Shown here: piece by piece, positions 56,265 through 64,000 of the stretch | How the letters are laid out: every line of letters begins with the position of its first letter | How positions within the stretch are numbered: the first letter of the stretch is position 1 | NCBI GenBank assembly: GCA_014529385.2 | Contig: CM043962.1 | Coordinates: 124,476,470-124,540,469 of the forward strand | DNA: 64,000 bases | Origin: Adiantum capillus-veneris | Taxonomy: Eukaryota; Streptophyta; Polypodiopsida; Polypodiales; Pteridaceae | Reading direction: 5' to 3' | The notes under the pieces: model-generated | Told to the model about the DNA's origin: nothing | The model's input: only the letters and a program-made list of their open reading frames with translations | The model's database searches: none | Program-made: the position numbers and the translations under genes

Positions 56265-57401
56265 AGTTCTTAAAGTCGAAAAGAATGTAGCAGGGCATAT
56301 CTTTCGTTAGCACGATTTGAAAGATTGTTGAATAGTCTATTAAATAGAGCTTATACGAATGAGTTGAGATATTAAGAGAGAACATATATTCTTTTTTTTA
56401 AATAATACACTAAAGACGAAGTTGATAAAGATTAATGAATAACAGATAGTCTGTCTATGAACAATAAAATTGAGATTTTTATTAATATCAATGTTTTATA
56501 TTTATGTGTTTTAGCTTAAAATGCATGTGTAGGCTTAAACTAAGTTGTAAAAGTAGTGGAGACCCAAAAAAATAGAGGTTTTATGAGTCGCCACCTAAAA
56601 GTTGCGTTTTTAGCCAAACTGAGACGTTTTTCGCAATTTTATCAACGCTGCCTTGTAGACCAGACCTATTCCCGTCGTTTTGAGTACCTGGATTACTCTG
56701 TTCTGAGTTCGTTTGTAGAAGTTATGATGAAAACAAGCAGAAGGCAGCAGTAGTGTAGTATACACAGGGACAGATAGACATACAACATCATACAACTCTC
56801 CCTGCTATCAACCAAGAAGTGGATTGTTTCTTCATGGTAGAGTATTGCAATTGAGATTATGAAGGTATGTAATTATGTTTTTTTACTTTGATTATCATGT
56901 TGAATTGGTTGCACGAGTATGTTCTTTTGACTATTTTGTAGGCGATGCAGAAATCAGTTTGTGAAACCGGATCTGTGCAAAGTGTCATGATAAAAATCTA
57001 ACCTTTACGGATCGCTTAGCGATCACGTTCTTATTTTATTCTCGTAGGTATACTTGGTGCGAAAATTGAGTTGATTGAACGCCTAAAAAGCGACTATTTT
57101 GAGAAGCCGCATGCTTTTTTATGAAAAGAAGGATTAAAGAACGACGGATGGTGCGTTTGGGGATCATTCAAAGATCTCCTCTTCTGCGAGTGTGAGTGCA
57201 AGTGTGAGTGCGAGTGCGAGTGAGACGCTGCATGCAAGCGAACTGAAGCTCGGGGGTGGTGGGAGGTTCGAGCTCCGTACAACGGAGTGCGCCCATATTC
57301 AATTGCTCCTCTGTTGTATCAAAACTCTACAAAGATTCATCAATACAAAGATCTCTTTCTCTATCTTTTGCTGTCGATCTCTATTATTCGGTTCCCGGAC
57401 A
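56265..57401 (+). other. probable Gypsy-3 5' LTR region plus unassigned sequence
   Basis: The right end (GGTTCCCGGACA at 57401) directly precedes an initiator-Met-type primer site, so the right part is an LTR. Its left end cannot be set without a partner. A hexamer-like array lies at 57187-57222. No gene is seen. Confidence 0.5.
57187..57222. repeat. GTGAGT/GCGAGT tandem repeat
   Basis: About six hexamer units (GAGTGTGAGTGCAAGTGTGA and onward) within the probable LTR. Confidence 0.85.
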
Positions 57402-57403
57402 AT

Positions 57404-57415
57404 TGGTATCAGAGC
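57404..57415 (+). other. Gypsy-3 primer binding site
   Basis: TGGTATCAGAGC, the initiator-Met type, two bases after the LTR end. The downstream RT is gypsy-type, so this family differs in primer from Gypsy-1/2. Confidence 0.9.
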
Positions 57416-57433
57416 AAGCGGTTGATTCTGGAC

Positions 57434-57930
57434 ATGGAAGGATATGAGAGGAGGATGAAGGAGCAAGAAGACCTGAGTCGGCGACTATGAGAAGATCTGA
57501 AAATTGCAAATCCGGAGCATGCTGAGGCTCTGCGGGGCAAAGCAGCACGAGAGCTTGATATCTATGTAGACCTTGATGGCCAACATGAAGGTGAAAACCA
57601 CGCTAATCCACCTGGAAACAATAATCATTGTGGCGGCGCTGGGGTACCGCCTAAAGAAACGATGACGATATGGGAGAAGCGACAACCAAATCATTCTTAA
57701 CGAAGGCTAAGCTCAAAGAGTTTGATGGTATAAGAAAGATATGCGAAGATTTAGAAGCGTGGATTGAAGAACTCAAAGATTTCGATTATACTTTCAATAT
57801 CGAGAACACGACCATGAGACTTTCGAATGCTCGAGCAATGTGACCGATAAGACAATACGTACCAAGATGGCTCAATTGGAGACTTTTGGCGATGCGTACG
57901 ATAAAGGTAAGTCATCTACCCCTTCTTTGT
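57434..57930 (+). pseudogene. gag: Gypsy-3 gag N-terminal fragment
   Basis: ATG at 57434 (EGYERRMKEQEDLSRRL), a TGA at 57488-57490 where Arg fits, then LKIANPEHAEALRGKAAREL and a gag-like stretch in another frame (KLKEFDGIRKICEDLEAWIE). It breaks off near 57930. The next 570 bp are AT-rich without coding signal, so the rest of gag and the protease are missing. Confidence 0.65.
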
Positions 57931-58532
57931 GATGTTTTATGTTTTTGATACGTCCTTTGAAAGCTTCTGTGAGATCGAATTTATGCGTAGAAGTTGAGAT
58001 TAAAATTTGAATTTCTTAATTGATTTGGATAGTATTCATTGCTTCCTATCGTCTAAATTGATTGAGAAATTAAACTTGAAATTAAATCGAGAAGTTAAAA
58101 GACTTGTGGACTTAACTAGTGGTAATAATAGTTTCACGAAAGAGTTAGTAGAAAATTTGTTTTTTTTTCTTTGAAGAGTCGAAATCATAAAGATGATTTC
58201 TATAACATAAACATTGATATGCATGATGTTATCATTGGTATCAATTAGATCATTGAAAATCATGTTTTGATTGATTGTTAAGAAAGAAAAATATATCTTT
58301 AATCATTTGATGATGATAAGTCACACTCTTTGTGGAAAGAAAGAGATTCTAAATCTAGTTTTGGCAATGGAATTGATAAGGTGACTTAGATAAGAGTGTG
58401 AGATGTTGCTTGTGTTTGCTTGTGTGAGACGTTGCTTGTGTTTGCTAATGAGATTAAAGAGAATCTGGGGATAACCATAAAGAGACAAATCCAGAATTTA
58501 TAGAGGATCTCTTACATGAAGTTAAGGATGTG

Positions 58533-59036
58533 TTCCGGACGATCTTCCTGGTATACCTCCGCCTAGAGCGGTAGACCATGCCATAGATCTATATCTAGGA
58601 GCAACACCTTATTCCAGATCTCCATACAAGTTCAATATTGATGAGCTTAAAGAGCTCAAGATACAACTTGATGATCTTTTGAAAAAAGGTTTCATTAAAC
58701 CTAGTGTATCTCCTTGGGGTAGTCCTGTGTTATTCCAAAAGAAAAAGGATGGTACATATAGGTTATGCATCGACTATAGGGGATTAAACAAAAAGACCAT
58801 TAAGAACAAATATCCTCTTCCTCACATAGATGAACTGCTTAGTCATTTGAGTGGTGTCACAATATTTTCAAAGGTTGACCTTCATTCTGGCTACAATCAA
58901 ATCCGTATCAAGGCCGAGGACATTCCAAAGATTTCTTTTCGTACACGTTATGGACATTATGAATTTAGAGTTCTTGCTTTTGGTTTGACTAATGCTCCAA
59001 CAACTTTCATGTGCTTAATGAATAATATTTTTCACC
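58533..59036 (+). pseudogene. Gypsy-3 RT N-terminal half, truncated
   Basis: Well-preserved gypsy RT ([91 protein letters not shown]). The frame is open from about 58533 and similarity ends abruptly at NNIFHPY (about 59036), before the YxDD box. Gypsy-4 begins about 40 bp further on, so the truncation may be the Gypsy-4 insertion point or an earlier break. The sequence type is close to chromovirus-like plant gypsy. Confidence 0.85.
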
Positions 59037-59166
59037 CGTATCCACATCCAAAAACATGCACTGTACCTCTAGGAGGCATGTCGGTGTGAAAAATTAAAAC
59101 TCCTAAAAAACAAACTCAAAACACAAACTAGACCCCTAACCTACCTATCTGTCACCCCTTTTAGAA

Positions 59167-59589
59167 TCAAGGAAAGAGGATATTATATAAACCGGGTGGC
59201 CACCCTAAGGCTAGGCCTCTATCCTCATCATCTAGATAAATAAAATCGTTGTCCGTGAGGCCATAGTCTTCCTCGGTCTCTATTAGTTCCTTTTCATCAT
59301 CCTCTTGTGAAAGCATGCTAATCAAGAACCTCACGATGCGTGGATACTCATCTTGTGCAAAAGAATAAGCATGTGCCACTGGAGACACATTCGCTACTGG
59401 GTAGGGATCACTAGTTAGCCATAGGCGTATCAGCCATTCTAACTCCTCAAAATTTCTCTCACATGCAAGGCTCTCTATCAAATCCCATTCGCAAGAAAGT
59501 ATAGGGTAGCATACGTAGAACACTTGAGGAAAAGACAAAGGGTACCTTTCATCAAAAATAGAAGTGCATGCCTCTGGTGAAGTAGACAT
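59167..59589 (-). CDS. open frame of 140 codons in the probable Gypsy-4 LTR, unknown function
   Basis: ATG at 59589 (MSTSPEACTSIFDERYPLSF), open to TAA/TAG-type stop at 59167. The middle is hydrophobic/aromatic (FYVCYPILSCEWDLIESLAC) and the C-terminal third strongly acidic (SQEDDEKELIETEEDYG, DFIYLDDEDRG). No domain is recognised. It starts about 170 bp downstream of the LTR TATA box on the same strand, so it could be the first open frame on element RNA. The alternative is that the LTR is short and this is an unrelated flanking gene. Being free of stops while the neighbouring pol has three is notable but not proof of function. Confidence 0.5.
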   Translation of the reverse strand: MSTSPEACTSIFDERYPLSFPQVFYVCYPILSCEWDLIESLACERNFEELEWLIRLWLTSDPYPVANVSPVAHAYSFAQDEYPRIVRFLISMLSQEDDEKELIETEEDYGLTDNDFIYLDDEDRGLALGWPPGLYNILFP

Positions 59590-59760
59590 TTCTGACAATA
59601 CAGATAGATTTGGTTAGGCCTTTAAAACATAAGAGTTGTTTTTGTGTGTTGCTTGAATTGACACGGTGAATTTGGACTTATATGTAAGATCTTATAGGGT
59701 GCTCTCTCGTTGCTAGTCGCTCTTGCTCTTTACTATTTTTGTTTTTTGTGAGTATAAGGC

Positions 59761-59771
59761 TATATATATAC
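59761..59771 (-). promoter_or_regulatory. TATA box in Gypsy-4 LTR
   Basis: Minus strand GTATATATATAG, about 80 bp inside the LTR. Confidence 0.6.
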
Positions 59772-59848
59772 ATTCCCTAAGATTGGAATTGAGAGGTCAG
59801 GGAGGAAGGTTGAGAGGGGAGCGAGTGAATGATTGGTGTTAGCAAACA

Positions 59849-59863
59849 CTCCCCCCTTCCTTG
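59849..59863 (-). other. Gypsy-4 polypurine tract
   Basis: Minus strand CAAGGAAGGGGGGAG directly followed by the LTR start TGTTTG. Confidence 0.88.
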
Positions 59864-59869
59864 GGTAGA

Positions 59870-61207
59870 TCATACCTTTTGGAATGAGGTCGTCACCTTT
59901 TGAAACCAATTGTTCCAAGTTGTTATGGGTGAAGGTTTTAACCAATAGTTTTCGACCGTCCTATGCGTTTCATCTAGTTTCAAGGGTGGTAAGGTACTCT
60001 CCCATGATTTTATTTGCAACATTGTTGTAGGTGGTGAACTTACCCTGGGAGGTGCAAACTCTTTCGTGCTTGTATGGATATGTACAGTGGTAGGTGGAGG
60101 TTGTGTCGAAGCTTCTATTTGCGTATAGGAACTACATGAAGAGCAAGAAGCTTCATTTGATTTCCCTGTTCCTGAGCTAGGTGGAACAAATCGTTCTTTC
60201 TTTGGTACCCAAACTAGCTCTAGAGCGGGTGTGTAACATTCCATGATTTTTTCCTTTTCGCGATTTTCAATTTGTTTTGGAGCCACAAGATTGGGTTTAC
60301 ATGGGCCAGGTGACAGGTAAGAGTACACTTTACGTTTGGGCACCCAGATTTGATCATTTCCTTCATAGTATCCTTGGGCTGCCAATAGTCGTTTAGGAAT
60401 CCAACGCAACGTTTCTTTACATTTCTTGGAGTGAGTGGGACGGTTCATACAAGGTTTCCGTTTTTTTGCATCAACCATGCTCACTACAGAAGCTTTAGGG
60501 ACCCACTTGTATGTTTTCTCTGTTATATTAGGATGGTTCTTGTGTGTCTCAAGCTTTCTTTCAACTACATCATGTGAAGCTCTAGAGAGTTGGGCTATGG
60601 GGACGTATGGTTCAACCTCCTGGACATGCAATGTCTTGGGTTTTATTTCCTTAGGCAATATCTCAGGGACTATGGCTTGAGTGGTAGGGCTAAGAGTTGG
60701 TTTTTGCGTTGTAACACCCCCAGTCCCCCAATCAATAGTGCATTTGGTGGCTATCATCCACGTGCGGCCTAGGTTTATATTACCCTCCATAGTTCCAGTA
60801 GGCATGACCAAAAAGTCTTGAGCTACAATTCCATTGTCATAACTGACAGAAGTGTGCCAGATTCCAAAAACCGTAGTTTTTTTCTTGTTGATACCCTTGA
60901 CTTGGATAATACTCTCAGATAGAGGTGGCTTCCCTAACTGACACCACACCCCATAGGATAGCAGATTATATTTAGCACCCGTGTCCAATAAGGCGTTATA
61001 TAGCACTTTTCCATAGGCACTATTTAACTCAATAGGGTATCGTAGAGGTGTGTCAGAGTCCAACCCATCCTCTTCAATTTCCACGTGGAATGCATTTGTG
61101 ACTCCAAGGTTAGCCTCTCGTTTTTGTCTTATACGTTGTTGTCGCTCCTTAGCCTCAGCTTGAGCTTGTATCTTGTTTAACTCGGTTTGTGCTTTGGCGG
61201 CCTTCTT
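59870..61207 (-). pseudogene. Gypsy-4 C-terminal extension: retropepsin-like domain and W-x-P-K repeats
   Basis: Directly after UAA 61208-61210 and in the same frame as integrase. A charged helical linker (KAQTELNKIQAQAEAKERQQ) leads to a retropepsin-like domain with ALLDTGAKYNLLS (canonical DTGA), FLVMPTG and INLGRTWMIATKCTIDWG, then a basic/Pro-rich region with four repeats of W-(V/I)-P-K about 19-45 residues apart (WVPKAS, WIPKRL, WVPKRK, WVPKKE). It ends at TGA 59870-59872. The frame is open for 445 codons. In canonical Ty3/gypsy the protease precedes RT, so this position is unusual. It may be a relocated or second protease, or an aspartic-protease-like binding domain. Confidence 0.8.
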
Positions 61208-64000
61208 TTAATGAATGGCCCGTAGTTCTTCTTGGCTTAAAGGATCATAATATCTTTTGAATTTACTCCCATTGAGGAATCCAATGGTTTCAACTCCATC
61301 AAGAGTTTCCACACGAAGGGTACCTTGTGGGGTAATTTCACATACTCTATATGGTCCTTTACCAGCATATTTCAACTTTTTCTTCTCTTTACGTACTCCA
61401 TACATAAGGACTTTATCACCAACTTTGATGTCCTTGTCCTTCACATGGCGATCAAACCACTTCTTTCTCCTATCCTTTTCCACAAGAGCATTTTGAACAG
61501 CCAACTATCTCTCTTTGTCTAGTTTTTCTAAGATATACAAACGCTCGGTTAAGGTGTTACCATTCCATCCTTCCTATGAAGCTACCCTAAGACTAGGAAT
61601 GACAAACTCCCAAGGCATAACCGCTTCTTGGCCGTATACCATTTTGAATGGCGTACAATTAATAGCCACTTTATAAGCAGTACGATAAGCCCATAGAGCA
61701 GATGTCAACTTCAAATCCCAATCAGTGCGATGAGCTTCTACCGTCTTGGTTAAAATAGAGATTAGAGTCTTGTTGGTGCTCTCGGCTTGTCCATTAGCTT
61801 GCGGGTAATAAGGTGTAGACTTATGGTGGGATATCATAAAGGTCGTGGTAAGCTCTCTTATTACCTCATTTATAAAATGGGTACCATTATCACTAACAAT
61901 TTCAAAAGGGCAACCAAATCTTGTGATAATGTTCTCAAAAAGAAACTTAGTTGTTGTCCTCGCGTCAGCTTTTTGTGAAGCCTTAGCTTCAGCCCACTTT
62001 GTTACATAGTCCGTAGCAACTAGAATATATCGAGATTGAGTGTTGCGAGCTGCGGGACTAATTGGACCTACAAAGTCTAAGCCCCATTTTGCAAATGGTT
62101 GGGTTACTTTAATAGGATGTAAGGGCATTCGGTCTTTGCGCTGTGTGGTCTTGTAACGTTGGCACTCATCACACCCTTTTGTAAAAAGTGATGCATCCTT
62201 AAATAAAGTTGGCCACCAATAGCCTGATTGCAGCACCTTTCTAGCAGTCAGGTCTCCTGAAAAATGTCCTCCTGCTATGCCCATATGTGCTTCTTGCAAG
62301 ATATACAAATATTCATCCTCGCGGGCACAACGCCTAAGAATATCGTCCTTGCCTAGTCTATACAGAGTTCCGGCAATCAAACAATAGGGTTCACATTCTT
62401 TTACTAGCCTTCGAGCGATATCCTTACGAAGTTCCCTGGGTGGAAAACCATTAACTAAAAAGTTAACAATGTTCTCACTCCATTCAAGCATAGTCTCAAC
62501 TATGAATAGGGAAGTATCGGGTAATTCATCATCAACTCCTGTAGGGGCTTCACCATTGGGTATGCGAGACAAATGATCAGCCATGACGTGCCTTTTACCG
62601 GGTCTCACTACAATCGTGAAATCAAACTCCAACAGAATTAACAACCATCGTGTGATTCTTCCTGTGGAGCATGGCTTGTTTACCAGATACAACAACGCTT
62701 GATGATCCACATAAAATACAAACTTGTTTGCCAGAAGGTAGTAGAGAAATTTCTTTACTGCATAAACCATTGCTAAACCTTCTCGCTTTGTAGTGGTGTA
62801 GTTCCTTTCAGAATCATTCAATTGACGGCTTACAAAACTAATGGGATAGTCCAATTTATGTTCTCCTTGTTGAGTGAGAACACACCCAATAGCAAAGTTT
62901 GATGCATCAATATGCACATGGAAAATGACATCCCAGTTAGGTGTCCTTAAAATCGGAGCACTTGCTAGTGTTTTCTTCAATTGTTCATAGGCCTGGTCAC
63001 ACTCTTCAGTCCATTTAAATTCAATGAGAAGCTTGTACAAAGGACGTGCTATCTCAGCGAAAAATAAATTAAACCGTCGATAATAACCCACGTGTCCCAT
63101 GAACCTTTGAACTCCCTTGTAATTGGTTGGTGGTGGTAACTCTAGAATCACTTTAATTTTGCTCTCATCGGTTGAGATACCATTCTTAGATACTATATGC
63201 CCTAAAATAACTCCATGCTTGACCCAAAATTGGCATTTGAACGGGTTCAATGAGATACGATATAACCTACACTTTTCAAACACCTTCCGCAAACATGATA
63301 GATGTTCTTTCCAAGAAGAGTAAACACAAAGGTCGTCTAAGAAAGCTTCACAAAACTCTCTCAAATATTCTTTAAAAGCAGTGTTTATTAATTGTTGGAA
63401 TGTAGCAGGGGCATTTGTTAAGCCAAAAGCCATCACACGAAATGCAAACATGCCAAATTCTGTGATGAAGGCAATTTTAGCTTGGTCCTCGAGCGCTATC
63501 GTGATTTGTTTGTAGCCTGAGTACCCATCTAGAAAGCTATAAGCTTCCTTGCTTGCAACTCTTTCGAGTACATGTTCGGAATATGGTAGGGGGTAATGGT
63601 CTCTTCTAGTAGCTGCATTAACCTTTTTGAGGTCCATGCACACCCTGAGTTTTCCATTATTTTTTGGCACGATAACTATTGGAGACACCCATTCAGAGTG
63701 TTCAATAGGATATATGAACCCACATTTGATAAGCTTTTCTAGTTCTTCTTGAACGATCCTTGCGTACTTAGGATTCATCGGGTAGGGTCTTTGTTGTACG
63801 GGCTTCGCAGTGCTAATCATAGGGATTGTATGTTGGACCACAGAAGGTGGAACACCTTTCATATCATGGTATGTCCAAGGGAATATGTCCTTGAATTCCT
63901 TGAGAATCTCTTTGAGGACCGCCTCTTCAACTTCTGTGAGGTCTTGGGCAATAAAAACAGGTTTTGATTCTTCACCGGGGTCGGCTAATTCTATTTCTTT
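61208..64000 (-). pseudogene. Gypsy-4 pol: RT, RNase H, integrase (partial at right edge)
   Basis: One frame from beyond the window edge, with no start visible. RT begins FKDIFPWTYHDMKGVPPSV and has RVCMDLKKVNAATRRDHYPL, FAFRVMAFGL and the catalytic box FLDD. RNase H has IDAS, KREGLA and VDHQAL, all catalytic residues present. Integrase has GGHFSGDLTARKVL, CDECQRY and DDE residues in GLDFVGP, VSDNGTHF and NGQAESTN. TAG stops at 61574-61576 and 61505-61507 fall between core and C-terminal domain (KYAGKGPYRVCEITPQGTLR, a GPY/F-type motif). UAA 61208-61210 ends this part. Only three stops in about 930 codons make it the least decayed pol here. Confidence 0.92.

Larger units (their letters stand above)
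59079..59848 (-). repeat. Gypsy-4 3' LTR (left limit uncertain)
   Basis: The right limit is firm: on the minus strand TGTTTGCTAACACC follows a polypurine tract. The left limit at TGTCGG (59079) is a guess from a TG end with TGT/ACA termini. A TATATATATAG box lies at about 59761-59771. If the limit is right the LTR is about 770 bp and contains an open frame of 140 codons. Confidence 0.6.
59079..64000 (-). mobile_element. Gypsy-4: Ty3/gypsy element with a C-terminal protease-like domain, cut by the window edge
   Basis: The minus-strand order seen is RT, RNase H, integrase, C-terminal integrase domain, retropepsin-like domain, W-x-P-K repeat region, polypurine tract, 3' LTR. All coding parts from the edge to 59870 lie in one frame, interrupted by three stops. 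Gag, any N-terminal protease and the 5' LTR lie outside the window. RT, RNase H and integrase catalytic residues are intact. Confidence 0.88.

Noticed and set aside
61208-61504. chromodomain at the integrase C-terminus of Gypsy-4
   Set aside because: Only a GPY/F-type motif is visible; no chromodomain aromatic cage pattern was found in the following residues.

Overview
The window is a transposon graveyard from a plant nuclear genome. The evidence for a plant is: Ty1/copia elements primed at sites matching initiator-Met tRNA (TGGTATCAGAGC), two Ty3/gypsy families with a second RNase H domain, a hAT-type transposase gene, a RING-finger gene and a protein-kinase-like remnant, all in AT-rich DNA without bacterial signals. 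The species cannot be fixed from sequence alone. No cellular gene is intact. I saw no tRNA, rRNA or CRISPR array.

Layout. 1-3900: two decayed gypsy pol remnants in opposite orientation. 5225-21542: gypsy element Gypsy-1 (+), with a 5' LTR rearranged by a copied patch from its own 3' end and with Copia-A (11028-16458, minus) nested between its protease and RT. 21600-22960: remnant of another copia (Copia-D). 23075-23550: two foldback MITE-like elements. 24338-24610: palindrome cluster and GC-rich segment. 25541-36231: a hAT transposase-like gene (+) split by Gypsy-2 (25907-34450, minus). 36366-42911: a RING-finger gene (minus) split by Copia-B (37205-42693, +), with a kinase-like remnant upstream on the same strand (43235-44062). 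44066-49320: a gypsy-type gag fragment (minus) split by a pol-less LTR element (44997-49053) that encodes a long coiled-coil protein. 51331-56264: Copia-C (+), lacking its 3' LTR. 57404-59036: Gypsy-3 (+) leader, gag and RT. 59079-64000: Gypsy-4 (minus), which runs off the right edge.

Five insertions have matching or near-matching target duplications: CTAT (Gypsy-1), GAGAA (Copia-A), CTTTG (Copia-B), CATAC (pol-less element) and ACAT/ACGT (Gypsy-2). In four cases the host reading frame resumes across the insertion, so the insertion order is secure.

The most unusual items are: Gypsy-4, where a retropepsin-like domain plus four W-x-P-K repeats follows integrase in the same frame; a possible ORF inside the Gypsy-4 LTR; loss of catalytic residues from the first RNase H domain in both Gypsy-1 and Gypsy-2; the repair patch in the Gypsy-1 5' LTR; the pol-less LTR element; and the kinase/RING locus.
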